Notes: a model not told the origin generated them from the letters alone. A DNA stretch of 64,000 bases from Ralstonia insidiosa (GCF_008801405.1 NZ_VZPV01000001.1:806001-870000); one strand, 5' to 3'. Positions 1-8,890 are shown, counted from the stretch's first letter. Numbers and translations: made by a program.

Positions 1-258
1 CGCATCGGCCTCGTGTCGCTGGCGGTGAATGAGTCGGACCTCGTCAACCGCGCATTCGAGATTGCGGAGCGTTTGGCTGCCGGTTCACAGACGGCCATCC
101 GCTGGACCAAGTACGCACTCAACAACTGGCTGCGTCTGGCGGGGCCGAGCTTTGATACCTCGCTGGCGCTTGAATTCATGGGGTTTGCCGGCCCCGACGT
201 ACGCGAGGGCATTGCGAGCCTGCGTCAGAAGCGCCCACCCACGTTCGATGGCGCCTGA
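1..258 (+). CDS. Enoyl-CoA hydratase/isomerase family protein, C-terminal part (gene begins before the window)
   Basis: The frame is open from the first base and ends at TGA 256-258, so only the last 85 codons are present. The surviving part matches the C-terminal helical region of crotonases: a helix with 'AERLAAGSQTAIRWTKYALN', then 'LEFMGFAGPDVREGIASLRQKRPP', the usual 'sxDxxEGxxAFxEKRxPxF' ending. Crotonases hydrate or isomerise enoyl-CoA esters in beta-oxidation and aromatic degradation. The substrate cannot be told because the active-site half lies outside. It precedes phaM by 38 bp on the same strand. Confidence 0.8.
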   Translation, partial: RIGLVSLAVNESDLVNRAFEIAERLAAGSQTAIRWTKYALNNWLRLAGPSFDTSLALEFMGFAGPDVREGIASLRQKRPPTFDGA

Positions 259-296
259 GCGGCGCCCGATCCAAGACCGATCCTGTAGGAGACACC

Positions 297-1196
297 ATGT
301 TCACCCAGATGCCCAACTTCGCTGAAGGCGGCTTTGAATTTCTGCGCAAGCTGTGGGGCGGCGGCCTGGCGGGGATGGCCGGTGGCGCGATGCCCAGCAT
401 GGCCAACTTTGCGGCGCCGCCGATGGACCTGGAGGAGCTCGACAAGCGCATCCACGACCTGCGTGCCGTGGAGAGCTGGCTGCAGCTGAATGCCAGCCTG
501 CTGCGCACCGCCATCCAGGGGCTGGAAGTGCAGCGTGCCACGCTGGTCGCACTGCAAACGTTCGGCTCGGCGCTGTCGCCCGATGCGATGAAAGCCACGT
601 TCGATGGGCTGTCGGGCAGCGAGCCCAAGCCTGCCGCCGAGCCGAAGCCGGCTTGGCCGCATACCGCCGCCACCAAGGCGGCCGAAGCCGACGAGCCCAC
701 CCCCGAAGACGAGGCCGAGATCGAAGCCGAAGACGCCGACGATGACGAAGCCGAGGCTCGGGCGCAGTCCGCTGCGCAGGCGCAAGCGCAAGCCCACGCT
801 GCAGCGCGCGCCGCCGCCGCCGCGCTGGACCCGTCACCGTGGTGGAACATGCTGCAGCAGCAGTTCAACCAGATCGCCAGTTCGGCCGCGGCTGCCATGC
901 CCATGCCGCAGAACCTGATGCCGGGTTTCCCCGGTGGTTTCCCTGGGTTTGGCGGCGCGCCGGGTGCGGAGGGGCTCGACTCGGCGCCAGAATACATCGA
1001 AGAAAAGACCGCGCCGGCCGCGCCAAAGCGTGCAGCGGCCAAGGCGGCATCCAAGCCGGCAGCCAAGGCGCCTGCGGGCAAGTCTGCCGGGCCGGCTACG
1101 AAGAAAGCTGCCGCCAAGAAGGCCCCCGCCAAGACCGCGGCCAAGAAGGCGCCGACCAAGACTGCGCCGCACAAGCCGACCAACGATACGCCCTGA
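297..1196 (+). CDS. phaM: PhaM-like polyhydroxyalkanoate granule-associated protein
   Basis: A 299-aa protein with a conserved N-terminal domain (about residues 1-110, start 'MFTQMPNFAEGGFEFLRKLWGG', then an 'LEELDKRIHDLRAVESWLQLN' helix), an acidic/Ala-rich middle and a basic tail (about 235-299) of AAKKAP/PAKT histone-H1-like repeats. In Ralstonia eutropha PhaM activates PHA synthase PhaC1 and tethers PHB granules to the nucleoid through such a tail. A TAGGAGA Shine-Dalgarno precedes ATG 297. The patatin gene starts 3 bp after its stop, so the two are probably cotranscribed. The family call rests on architecture and N-terminal resemblance. Confidence 0.82.
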   Translation: MFTQMPNFAEGGFEFLRKLWGGGLAGMAGGAMPSMANFAAPPMDLEELDKRIHDLRAVESWLQLNASLLRTAIQGLEVQRATLVALQTFGSALSPDAMKATFDGLSGSEPKPAAEPKPAWPHTAATKAAEADEPTPEDEAEIEAEDADDDEAEARAQSAAQAQAQAHAAARAAAAALDPSPWWNMLQQQFNQIASSAAAAMPMPQNLMPGFPGGFPGFGGAPGAEGLDSAPEYIEEKTAPAAPKRAAAKAASKPAAKAPAGKSAGPATKKAAAKKAPAKTAAKKAPTKTAPHKPTNDTP

Positions 1197-1199
1197 TCG

Positions 1200-2384
1200 A
1201 TGTCGATGGACAGCACCGCACTGTTGATGATGGGCGGCGGCGCCCGTGCCGCCTATCAGGTGGGCGTGCTGCGCGGCATTGCGCGACTGGCACGCGAGTA
1301 CGCACCGGGCGTGGTGCGCACGCCGTTCGACGTGATCTGCGGCACCTCGGCCGGAGCCATCAACAGCCTGGGCATGGCGCGTGGCGCGCAGGACTTCACG
1401 CAGGCTACCGAAGCGCTCACCCAACTCTGGGCGAACCTCCATGCGGATCGCGTCTATCGCACCGATGTCGGCCGCGTTGGCGCAAGCGGTACGCGCTGGC
1501 TGACCGCGCTGGCGTTCGGCTGGCTGACCGGCCATACGCCGCGTGCCCTGTTCGACAACACGCCGCTGCGTGAACTGCTGGCGTCGCAGCACGACGGCCA
1601 GCAGGTGCAGGCCGCATTCGATGCCGGTGCGTTGCGCGCCTTGGCCATCACCGCGTTGTCGTACACAACGGGGCGCCATGTCACGTTCTATCAGTCGCCG
1701 CACGTGGTACTGCCGTGGCGGCGTTCGCAGCGGATTGCGGTGGCCGATCAGATTGGCGTGTCGCACATGCTGGCCTCGTCGAGCATTCCGTTCATCTTTC
1801 CGGCGGAACCGGTGCAGCTTGAAGGTAACGACGAGTGGTTTGGCGACGGCACGATGCGGCAGATGTCGCCGCTGAGCCCGGCCATCCACCTGGGCGCGAA
1901 TCGCATTCTGGTGGTGGGGGCGGCCTCGCGTTCGCAGCCGGGGTGGTACGACACGGTGCCGGCCTCCGGCTATCCGTCACTGGCGCAGATTGCCGGGCAG
2001 GCGCTGGCGAGCATCTTTCTCGATGGGCTGTCAGCCGATATCGAGCGGTTGCAGCACATCAACGCGATGGTCAGCCGCAACCCCGAGATTTCCGACGCGC
2101 GCGACGGCTGGCGCAAGATCGAAGTGCTGGTGATGGCGCCGTCCGAGCGCATCGAACTGATTGCCTCGCGCCACGTGCAGCGCCTGCCGAGCACGGTGCG
2201 CGCGCTGCTCAAGCCGCTCGGCGGTACTGAAGCGCGCGGTGCGGCGTTCGCCAGCTATCTGTTGTTCGAGCCGGAGTACACGCAGGAACTGATCGACCTG
2301 GGTGAGCGCGACGTTGAGACGCGGCGCGATGAGCTGGCCGCGTTTCTGTACGGCGTCGTGCCCGACACCATGCGCGCGGCCTGA
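1200..2384 (+). CDS. Patatin-like phospholipase
   Basis: A 394-aa patatin-family hydrolase with a Ser-Asp dyad. Visible motifs are the oxyanion loop 'GGGARAAYQVGVL' (about 12-24), the nucleophile elbow G-T-S50-A-G and the dyad Asp in 'WFGDGTMRQMSPL' (D216). Patatins hydrolyse acyl esters of phospholipids or other lipids. No signal peptide is seen, so it is probably cytoplasmic. The gene follows phaM after 3 bp. A role near PHA granules is possible from context but not shown. Confidence 0.88.
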   Translation: MSMDSTALLMMGGGARAAYQVGVLRGIARLAREYAPGVVRTPFDVICGTSAGAINSLGMARGAQDFTQATEALTQLWANLHADRVYRTDVGRVGASGTRWLTALAFGWLTGHTPRALFDNTPLRELLASQHDGQQVQAAFDAGALRALAITALSYTTGRHVTFYQSPHVVLPWRRSQRIAVADQIGVSHMLASSSIPFIFPAEPVQLEGNDEWFGDGTMRQMSPLSPAIHLGANRILVVGAASRSQPGWYDTVPASGYPSLAQIAGQALASIFLDGLSADIERLQHINAMVSRNPEISDARDGWRKIEVLVMAPSERIELIASRHVQRLPSTVRALLKPLGGTEARGAAFASYLLFEPEYTQELIDLGERDVETRRDELAAFLYGVVPDTMRAA

Positions 2385-2388
2385 TTCA

Positions 2389-3075
2389 TCAATGCGGCGC
2401 CGGTTCCGCCAATAGCGCATCAATGCGTTTGGTGAGCGTCGGGTCGCCCGGCTCAACCTTGCTCGGATACACCGCCACCACGTGGCCGCTGCGGTCCAGC
2501 AGGTACTTGTGGAAGTTCCACTTGGGCGGCTGCTTCGTCTGCGTGGCCAGCCACGCATAGAGCGGCGATGCGCTTGGGCCCACCACCGCGGTCTTCGAGA
2601 ACATCGGGAATTTCACGCCGTACGTGTTGTAGCAAAAACTGGCGATCTGCTTGCTATTGCCCGGTTCCTGCTCGAAATCGTTGGACGGAAAGCCGAGCAC
2701 CGTCAGCCCCTTGTCGCGGTATTTTGCATAGAGCGCTTCCAGCCCTTCGTATTGATATGTGTAACCGCAGTAGCTGGCGGTATTGACCACCAGCACCACG
2801 CGGCCGGCGTATTGGCAGAGGTCTTGCGGTGCGTCGTCTTGCAGCCGTTTGACGCGAAAATTCAGGCTGGCGGGGCAACTGCCCGGCGCAGCAGCGGTTG
2901 GCTGCTGTGCTGCGGGCTCCGCCGTAGCCGCGTGCCCGGTGCGCGGCAGCAGCAGGGCAATGATGGCGAGGACGATGGCGATGGCAACGATCAGCAGGTG
3001 GTGCCGGCGCAGTGCGCCTGACCCGTGCGGGTACAGGCGCCGGTGGGACGTGAGCGCGATGGCGGAAAACAACAT
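2389..3075 (-). CDS. Glutathione peroxidase-family protein with an N-terminal export/anchor segment
   Basis: A 228-aa protein. The GPx domain (about 70-228) has the peroxidatic Cys103 in 'VVNTASYCGYTYQYEGLEALY', the 'GFPSNDFEQEPG' loop, a second Cys in 'IASFCYNTYGVKFPMF' and the C-terminal 'WNFHKYLLDRSG'. Ordinary bacterial GPx is about 160 residues and cytosolic. Here a hydrophobic segment (about 27-43) ending in a signal-peptidase-like 'TGHA|A' and a Pro/Ala linker come first, which suggests a periplasmic enzyme. ATG 3075 was chosen over the upstream TTG (3108) because a TGGAGG site sits 6 nt ahead. It is convergent with the patatin gene. Confidence 0.85.
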   Translation of the reverse strand: MLFSAIALTSHRRLYPHGSGALRRHHLLIVAIAIVLAIIALLLPRTGHAATAEPAAQQPTAAAPGSCPASLNFRVKRLQDDAPQDLCQYAGRVVLVVNTASYCGYTYQYEGLEALYAKYRDKGLTVLGFPSNDFEQEPGNSKQIASFCYNTYGVKFPMFSKTAVVGPSASPLYAWLATQTKQPPKWNFHKYLLDRSGHVVAVYPSKVEPGDPTLTKRIDALLAEPAPH

Positions 3076-3515
3076 GGCGAGCCTCCAGAAGCCGACAGTC
3101 AGCGGCAATACATGATTTGCCTTCAGTCTAGGGTATAACGCCCCCGGGGCCGCACCGCATCAAAAGTGCGTTGCGCATTGCACGCCAACCGTCGCTTGTC
3201 TCCCATCTGAGGCGCGGCGCTTCCTATACTGGAGGAGGTGCCCGACGTTCCAGATGACGAATGGGCCCGCCCCACAGAAGACGACGGCCCGACGGTCACC
3301 AGACAGCCGTCGATCACATCGCGGCACACCGCGAGGCGATGCGCCACAACCCGGCGTATCAAAGGGGGTCGCCAAGCCACGTTGCATGCGTGGCACCGGC
3401 AGGCCTGTTGTGATGAGGAAACGAGCAGACACCGTTCTTTGCCCCGGTGACCATGAAAAACCGGGAGCGGTCAAGCATGTCTGCTAGAATCCGCCTGCAA
3501 ATTCAAAGGCTTACC
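3076..3515. other. 440-bp gap without a convincing gene
   Basis: The gap lies between the divergent starts of the GPx gene and the ferritin-like gene. Short reading frames exist on both strands, but none has a well-spaced ribosome site together with a recognisable protein. A GGAGGAGG run abuts a GTG at 3238 with no spacer, so I do not call that frame. The gap presumably holds the two divergent promoters. Confidence 0.4.
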
Positions 3516-4376
3516 ATGCTCTATCCCGAATTGTTCAAGTCGTTGGAAGCGGTCCGCTGGAATATGGAAAAGGATATTCCGTGGGACACGTTCGATGCGT
3601 CGTTGCTGACCGACGCACAAGCGCAGACCATCAAGATGAATGCCATCACCGAGTGGTCTGCCCTGCCCGCCACCGAGATGTTCCTGCGCGACAATCGTCA
3701 CGACTCCGATTTCTCGGCGTTCATGAGCGTGTGGTTCTTTGAAGAGCAGAAGCACTCGCTGGTGCTGATGGAATACCTGCGCCGCTTCCGCCCGGACCTC
3801 GTGCCGACCGAAGAAGAGCTGCACAACGTGCGCTTCGAGTTCGATCCGGCCCCGCCGCTGGAAACGCTGATGCTGCACTTCTGCGGTGAGATCCGCCTGA
3901 ACCACTGGTACCGCCGTGCCTCCGAGTGGCACACCGAGCCGGTCATCAAGTCGATCTACAAGCACCTGTCGCAGGACGAAGCCCGCCACGGCGGCGCCTA
4001 CCTGCGCTACATGAAGAAGTACCTGGGCACGTTTGGTGATAACGCCCGCAGCGCGTTCGCCAAGATCGGCGTGCTGATGGCCTCGGCCCGCCGCACCGAA
4101 AAGCCGCTGCACCCGACGAACCTGCACGTGAACAAGGCGCTGTTCCCGCAAGACACGGTGCAATCGCGCCTGCCGAACCCGGACTGGCTCGAGCACTGGC
4201 TCGACGAGCAGATCAAGTTCGACGCCGGCTGGGAAAAGAAGGTCATCGAGCGCATCCTGCACAACATGGGTCTGCTGTTCGAGCGCACCTTCGAGACCGT
4301 GCAAGACCTGAACCGTTACCGCAAGGAACTCAACGCACGTCTGCTCGGCTCGGCCGGCACTGAACAAGCGGCTTGA
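3516..4376 (+). CDS. Ferritin-like di-iron carboxylate protein
   Basis: A 286-aa protein with the spaced ligands of a four-helix di-iron carboxylate protein: E46 or E54, E77-Q-K-H80, E125 and E155-A-R-H158 ('QDEARHGG'). This is the ferritin/acyl-ACP desaturase/R2-like superfamily. The specific reaction cannot be told from sequence. No export signal is seen. ATG 3516 is chosen because AAAGG lies 6 nt upstream and the protein begins 'MLYPELFKSLEAVRW'; the longer frame from 3447 is not supported. A strong terminator follows. Confidence 0.75.
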   Translation: MLYPELFKSLEAVRWNMEKDIPWDTFDASLLTDAQAQTIKMNAITEWSALPATEMFLRDNRHDSDFSAFMSVWFFEEQKHSLVLMEYLRRFRPDLVPTEEELHNVRFEFDPAPPLETLMLHFCGEIRLNHWYRRASEWHTEPVIKSIYKHLSQDEARHGGAYLRYMKKYLGTFGDNARSAFAKIGVLMASARRTEKPLHPTNLHVNKALFPQDTVQSRLPNPDWLEHWLDEQIKFDAGWEKKVIERILHNMGLLFERTFETVQDLNRYRKELNARLLGSAGTEQAA

Positions 4377-4405
4377 TCCTTGCCACTGGCCTGTGCCAAC
4401 TGCGG

Positions 4406-4434
4406 CGGCCCATCGATTCGATGGGCCGTTTTGT
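4406..4434 (+). terminator. Rho-independent terminator after the ferritin-like gene
   Basis: An 11-bp inverted repeat CGGCCCATCGA / TCGATGGGCCG is followed by a T-rich run. It separates the ferritin-like gene from rfaE2, which starts 26 bp later. Confidence 0.85.
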
Positions 4435-4459
4435 TTTCCACTCCGATTGTCTCTGAGCC

Positions 4460-4957
4460 ATGACCGTTCGCCAGCCCGCACCCGCCTTTGAACAGAAGAT
4501 CTGCGACGTCGCCGATGTGGAGGCTCGCGTGCGCGCCTTGCCGCGCCCGATCGTCTTCACCAATGGCGTGTTCGACATCCTGCACCGCGGACACGCCACG
4601 TATCTGGCGCAGGCACGTGCGCTGGGGGCATCGCTGGTGGTGGGTGTGAATACCGATGCTTCGGTGCGCATGCTGGGCAAGGGTGATGATCGCCCGCTCA
4701 ATACGCAGGACGATCGCCTGGCCGTGCTAGCGGCGCTGGAATCGGTCAGCCTCGTGGTGCTGTTTGCCGAGCGCACGCCGGTCGAACTCATTCAGCGCGT
4801 GCGCCCCGACATCTACGTCAAGGGCGGCGACTACGACATCGACGCGCTGGAAGAAACGCGTGTGGTGCGGAGCTGGGGCGGGACGGCGCTGGCGATCCCG
4901 TTCGAGCACGATCGCTCGACCACCGCGCTGCTCAAGCGCGTGCGCGCAACGTCCTGA
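4460..4957 (+). CDS. rfaE2: D-glycero-beta-D-manno-heptose 1-phosphate adenylyltransferase (stand-alone HldE C-domain)
   Basis: A 165-aa cytidylyltransferase-fold enzyme that activates heptose-1-phosphate with ATP to give ADP-heptose for the LPS inner core. It shows the nucleotidyltransferase signature 'TNGVFDILHRGHATYL' (HxGH), 'VGVNTDASVRMLGKG' and the C-terminal 'PFEHDRSTTALLKRVR' with the typical ST motif. In E. coli this is the C-terminal half of the bifunctional HldE; here, as in many betaproteobacteria, it is separate and the kinase must be encoded elsewhere. Confidence 0.93.
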   Translation: MTVRQPAPAFEQKICDVADVEARVRALPRPIVFTNGVFDILHRGHATYLAQARALGASLVVGVNTDASVRMLGKGDDRPLNTQDDRLAVLAALESVSLVVLFAERTPVELIQRVRPDIYVKGGDYDIDALEETRVVRSWGGTALAIPFEHDRSTTALLKRVRATS

Positions 4958-4961
4958 GCGT

Positions 4962-5738
4962 TTAGCGCGATGCGGTGACGTTTGCCGCAGAGGCGGTACA
5001 GGCGCGCAGTTCATCGGCGCCGAGTGTCTTCTTGAGGGTAGCGAGTTGCGCTGCAACGCCCGAGGCCGCATCAGCGGTGGCGGTCACCCGCAGCGCGGTC
5101 TGCGCGCCGAGCCGGCGCGTTTGCGTGACCACGGCGGTGCGTACGTCCTTGGCGCGCAGCTCATCCAGACGCTGTTGTGCGCGTTCCTTGTCGCGGAACA
5201 GGCCCAGCGACACCACAAACGTATTCCCTTCCTGCACGATGGCCGAGTCAGCCACGTTGCGGCGCTTGAGTTCGGCCACCTTGCGCTCGGCCTCGTCACG
5301 CGTGTCGCGGGCGGGCATGTGGACCCACCAGCGGTTGTCTTCCTGGCGCGTGATGCGTTCGACCTGTACGCCAACCACTTGCTTGAGCTGATCGAGGCCC
5401 TTTGCAGCCTGCGCGTCGGTCAGGCCGCCGAGTTCGGTGCAACTGCCCGCCGTGTCTGCGGCAAGCGCCGTGTGTTCCGCACTGGCCTTGGTGTCAGCCG
5501 ATGCGCCGGATGCTGCGGGCGACGACGCAGGCGCAGTCTGGGGCGCGGCGGTGCCGGCGGCGGGCGCAGGTTCAAGAATGCGGATTCCTTCGGTGCGGAT
5601 CTGGCGCTGCATGCGCTCCGGCTCTCGGTCGCTTTCGAACCAGGCCGAGGGCACGTTCGGCCCGAACACGCCGGTATTGGCCGCCAGCAACACGCCGTTG
5701 ACGAGCAGCAAGAGCAGCAGGGCGAGGCGAAGCGTCAT
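4962..5738 (-). CDS. SPOR-domain membrane protein
   Basis: A 258-aa protein with one N-terminal transmembrane helix ('LRLALLLLLLVNGVLLAANTGVF'), an Ala/Pro-rich linker and a C-terminal SPOR-like domain (about 170-240, 'FVVSLGLFRDKERAQQRLDELRAKDVRTAVV'). SPOR domains bind denuded peptidoglycan at division septa. It is the last gene of birA-coaX-SPOR, 92 bp after coaX. The start is uncertain: ATG 5738 is chosen because the helix begins there, but no clear ribosome site is seen, and GTG 5786 is an alternative. Confidence 0.75.
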   Translation of the reverse strand: MTLRLALLLLLLVNGVLLAANTGVFGPNVPSAWFESDREPERMQRQIRTEGIRILEPAPAAGTAAPQTAPASSPAASGASADTKASAEHTALAADTAGSCTELGGLTDAQAAKGLDQLKQVVGVQVERITRQEDNRWWVHMPARDTRDEAERKVAELKRRNVADSAIVQEGNTFVVSLGLFRDKERAQQRLDELRAKDVRTAVVTQTRRLGAQTALRVTATADAASGVAAQLATLKKTLGADELRACTASAANVTASR

Positions 5739-5830
5739 GGTGCGGACGGAGAGGGATTCGGACGGTGGCTCAGAATGCAGGAACACGGCGACAGCAACAA
5801 CGGTAATACGAAAACGGTGGGCTGGGCCTT

Positions 5831-6697
5831 TTATGCCAGCGTCGCCGCCCCTTCCCGGTTCGCGCGCGCCAGTACCTGCAGGCCAAGCAGCACGAGATTA
5901 TCGTGCATCTGGAACGGCATGCGCAGATGCGGAGCGAGTGCCGAGCGCGCACCGCCGCTCAGCACGCAGCGTGCCGGACCGGGGTATTGCGATTGCAGCG
6001 TCTGCCACGTCTGCGCGATGGCGCCAGCCTGGGCCGTGACGCAGCCCAGGGCGATGGCGTCCTGCGTGTTGTCGGCCCACGGCGGCGCAACGGCATCGCG
6101 CGCGCTGAGGGTGCTGATATCCACTTCGGGCAACTGCGCCGTGTTGCGCGAGAGCGCGCGCATCATCAGCGTGATACCGGGCAGGATCAGGCCGCCGGCA
6201 AACAGGCCTTCGGGCGAGACGATGTCGAGCGTGGTGGCGGTGCCGGCTGTCACCAGCAGCAGGGCGGTGTCGGGCCACAGGCTGCGCGCGCCCACCGCGC
6301 CCACCCAGCGGTCGGTGCCGAGCTGCGTGGGTTCGCGATAACCATTGCGCAGGCCGGCGGTCTCGGCTTCCGATGTGGCAATGCGCACGCGCGCGCCGTC
6401 GAACACGCGGGCGATGCGTGCGGTGAGTGCGTCGCGCAGCGCGGGGCCCGCCACCGCGCTGATCCACACCTCGGGCGGTGCGACCCCCAACGCATGGCAA
6501 TCGCGCCAGTCTTCAACAAGTTCTGCAAGCTGATCGTGTGAACGGGCACCAGCGTGCTGCCACGGCGCATCACCGGGCTCCACGGGCAGGGCATCGACAT
6601 CGCTGGCAATCCATGCCCACTTGATGCGCGTGTTGCCGGCGTCAACCAGCAGCAGCGGCCGCGCGGGCGCCGAGTGCGGAGCCTTCAGGCCTGTCAT
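5831..6697 (-). CDS. coaX: Type III pantothenate kinase
   Basis: A 288-aa ASKHA-fold kinase for the first step of CoA synthesis (pantothenate + ATP). Motifs are 'LLLVDAGNTRIKWAW' (phosphate 1 loop), 'GTDRWVGAVGA', 'VTAGTATTLDIV' and 'GGLILPGITLMMRAL'. Type III enzymes are feedback-resistant and need a monovalent cation. The start is the ATG overlapping the birA stop (ATGA, 6694-6697), so the two are translationally coupled. The longer frame reaching 6760 lies wholly inside birA and is not used. Confidence 0.93.
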   Translation of the reverse strand: MTGLKAPHSAPARPLLLVDAGNTRIKWAWIASDVDALPVEPGDAPWQHAGARSHDQLAELVEDWRDCHALGVAPPEVWISAVAGPALRDALTARIARVFDGARVRIATSEAETAGLRNGYREPTQLGTDRWVGAVGARSLWPDTALLLVTAGTATTLDIVSPEGLFAGGLILPGITLMMRALSRNTAQLPEVDISTLSARDAVAPPWADNTQDAIALGCVTAQAGAIAQTWQTLQSQYPGPARCVLSGGARSALAPHLRMPFQMHDNLVLLGLQVLARANREGAATLA

Positions 6698-7578
6698 GGC
6701 CGCTCCTGCAGTTGCGCATCTTTTGCGCCGCGCAGCGAGACCTCGCCGCTGTGGATCCACTGCACGCGGCCGCCCGATTCGATCGCCAGTCGACCTCGTG
6801 CATCAATACCGTGGGCCACGCCTTCGAGCACGACGGTGCCGTCCTGCCACAGGCGCACGCGCTCGCCGGCAAACGCGTCGCGTGCGGCAAATGGCGCAAC
6901 GAAAGGCGCGAGGCCCTGCGCACCAAAGCGCTGCAGGTGTTCCCCCAGCGCAGTGAGCAGTGCGGAAAATACCCCGTTCGGTTCCGGCGCATCCACCAGT
7001 TCTTCCACGCCCGACAGCTCACGGCCCAGCGTACTTTCCAGCACGTGCGGGCGCTCCAGATTCAGGCCGATGCCGATCACGGCCCAGGTCTGTCCGGGCG
7101 CGGTGCGCACGGTCTCGACCAGGATGCCGGCCAGCTTGCGCCCGGCGATCTGCACGTCGTTCGGCCATTTGAGTGCCAGGGCCTGTGCGCTGCCGCCATG
7201 GGTTTCGGCGTAGGTTGCCACGGCATCCGCAACGGCCACACCCACCGCCAGACTCAGGCCGCCGAGCAGCGCCGGTTCACCGGCAAAGGCGCAGGCGATG
7301 GAGAAGGTCAGCCCGTGATCGCCATCCCACGGGCGGCCCTGGCGGCCGCGTCCGGCGGTCTGGCGCTGGGCGGCCAGCACACGGGCGGACAGCAGCGGCG
7401 CCTGGCCTGGGCCAGCGGCCTTGGCAGGCCAAGCGGTGTTGCGCACGGCCACCATCAGGTCGGCGTTGGTGGAGCCGGTGGCCTCGACCACCTCGACCGG
7501 CCAATCGGCAGCCGGGCCGCTGGGCTGGATGCGTTCGCGCGTGAGGCGCCAGCGCGCGGAGGGTTCGGCAAGAGACAT
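6694..7578 (-). CDS. birA: Biotin--[acetyl-CoA-carboxylase] ligase, without DNA-binding domain
   Basis: A 294-aa biotin protein ligase that makes biotinyl-5'-AMP and loads BCCP. It shows 'EVVEATGSTNADLM', the biotin/AMP loop 'QTAGRGRQGRPWDGDHGLTFSIA', 'LKWPNDVQIAGRKLAGILVE' and 'GIGLNL'. The N-terminus lacks the winged helix of E. coli BirA, so this is a ligase only and cannot itself repress biotin genes. ATG 7578 is preferred; the upstream TTG 7590 adds four residues. It is the first gene of birA-coaX-SPOR and divergent from the Mla-type operon. Confidence 0.93.
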   Translation of the reverse strand: MSLAEPSARWRLTRERIQPSGPAADWPVEVVEATGSTNADLMVAVRNTAWPAKAAGPGQAPLLSARVLAAQRQTAGRGRQGRPWDGDHGLTFSIACAFAGEPALLGGLSLAVGVAVADAVATYAETHGGSAQALALKWPNDVQIAGRKLAGILVETVRTAPGQTWAVIGIGLNLERPHVLESTLGRELSGVEELVDAPEPNGVFSALLTALGEHLQRFGAQGLAPFVAPFAARDAFAGERVRLWQDGTVVLEGVAHGIDARGRLAIESGGRVQWIHSGEVSLRGAKDAQLQERP

Positions 7579-7765
7579 GAAAAAGGGCAATCAGATTCGC
7601 GCAGGGAATGGGCGCATTGTACGAGCGGGGCCTCCAAACCGGGGCTCGGCGCTTGCACTAAGCGGCGCATCAATCCCACAGTGTGACAGTGTCGGGCGGC
7701 GTGTTGGCTACAATTCGACCGATACTCAGCATCACCCGGCATCACCCGACCCCCGGAGACCCCGT

Positions 7766-8890
7766 TTGATCACCTGCCGTACGCCCCAGCTTGAGGTTCG
7801 CGTTGTCGACGGGAAATCCGTCGCCTTCCTCTCCGGCGACTGGACCACGCTTGCGCTGGCCGAGCGGGCTGGCGTGCGCAGCGCGCGCCAGCAGATTCGC
7901 GCCGGGCTGGACAACGCCAACGCGTGGTGCCTGACCGAAGTTGGTCGCATCGATCACTTCGGCGCGCAATTGCTCTGGCGCGCCTGGGGCAACGCGTGGC
8001 CCGAACACCTCGATGCCCGCCCCGACCAGCGCCGCATGATCGACCGCGTCGCCAAGCTCGACCCGGGTGGCTGGAAGAAACGCCTGGCGCCGCGCATCAA
8101 CCCGGTGGCGATCCTCGGCAACGGCATGTTCGATTTCTTCGACCATGCCCGCGACGGCATCGCCATGGTCGGCCAGTTGATGTTCGATTTCGGGCGGTTC
8201 CTGCGCGCGCCGCACCTCGGCCCCTGGCGCGAGATTTCCGCCAATGTCTACAGCACCGGCTACAGGGCGCTCGGTATCACGGCACTGGTCGGCTTCCTGA
8301 TCGGCATTGTGCTGAGCTACCTGTCGGCCAATCAGTTACGCGTGTTCGGGGCCAGCATCTTCATCGTCAACATTTTGGGGATGTCCATCATCCGCGAGCT
8401 GGGGCCGGTGCTGGCAGCCATCCTGGTGGCGGGGCGCTCAGGCTCGGCCATCACCGCGCAGATCGGCGTGATGCGGGTGACCGAAGAGCTCGATGCGATG
8501 CGCGTGATGGGCATCTCGCACGGTTTCCGGCTGATCCTGCCCAAGGTGATTGCGCTGGCGATTGCCATGCCGCTGCTGGTGGCGTGGACCGACTTGCTGG
8601 CGCTGGGCGGCGGCATCCTGGCGGCCAAGTTCCAGCTCGACATCAGTCCGACCTATTTCATTACCTCGCTGCCCGATGCGGTGCCGGTGGCCAACCTGTG
8701 GCTTGGCATCGGCAAGGGCGTGGTATTCGGCATGCTGATTGCGCTGGTGGCGTGCCACTTTGGTTTACGCATCCAGCCCAACACGCAGAGTCTGGGCGAG
8801 GGCACGACCACCTCGGTGGTGGTGTCGATCACCATCGTGATCCTGGCGGACGCGGTGTTCGCCATCCTCTTCAAGGACGTCGGCATATGA
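7766..8890 (+). CDS. MlaE-family lipid ABC transporter permease with N-terminal STAS-like domain
   Basis: A 374-aa inner-membrane protein. Residues 1-110 resemble a STAS/MlaB-like domain ('LEVRVVDGKSVAFLSGDWT'). The rest is a MlaE permease with about five hydrophobic segments and the hallmark 'IIRELGPVLAAILVAGRSGSAITAQIGVMRVTEELDAMRVMGI'. It moves phospholipids between membranes with the ATPase and MCE protein encoded next. The start is TTG 7766, set by GGAG at 7755-7758. The stop overlaps the ATPase start (ATGA). Confidence 0.9.
   Translation: MITCRTPQLEVRVVDGKSVAFLSGDWTTLALAERAGVRSARQQIRAGLDNANAWCLTEVGRIDHFGAQLLWRAWGNAWPEHLDARPDQRRMIDRVAKLDPGGWKKRLAPRINPVAILGNGMFDFFDHARDGIAMVGQLMFDFGRFLRAPHLGPWREISANVYSTGYRALGITALVGFLIGIVLSYLSANQLRVFGASIFIVNILGMSIIRELGPVLAAILVAGRSGSAITAQIGVMRVTEELDAMRVMGISHGFRLILPKVIALAIAMPLLVAWTDLLALGGGILAAKFQLDISPTYFITSLPDAVPVANLWLGIGKGVVFGMLIALVACHFGLRIQPNTQSLGEGTTTSVVVSITIVILADAVFAILFKDVGI

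Noticed and set aside
176..1216. Long antisense reading frames over phaM and the patatin gene
   Set aside because: They exist because GC-rich third positions remove stops on the opposite strand; their products are low-complexity Ala/Arg-rich chains with no motif, while the sense genes carry clear family signatures.
3238..3487. Short plus-strand frames before the ferritin-like gene
   Set aside because: The GGAGGAGG run touches the GTG with no spacer, the product has no recognisable pattern, and two frames overlap the same DNA.
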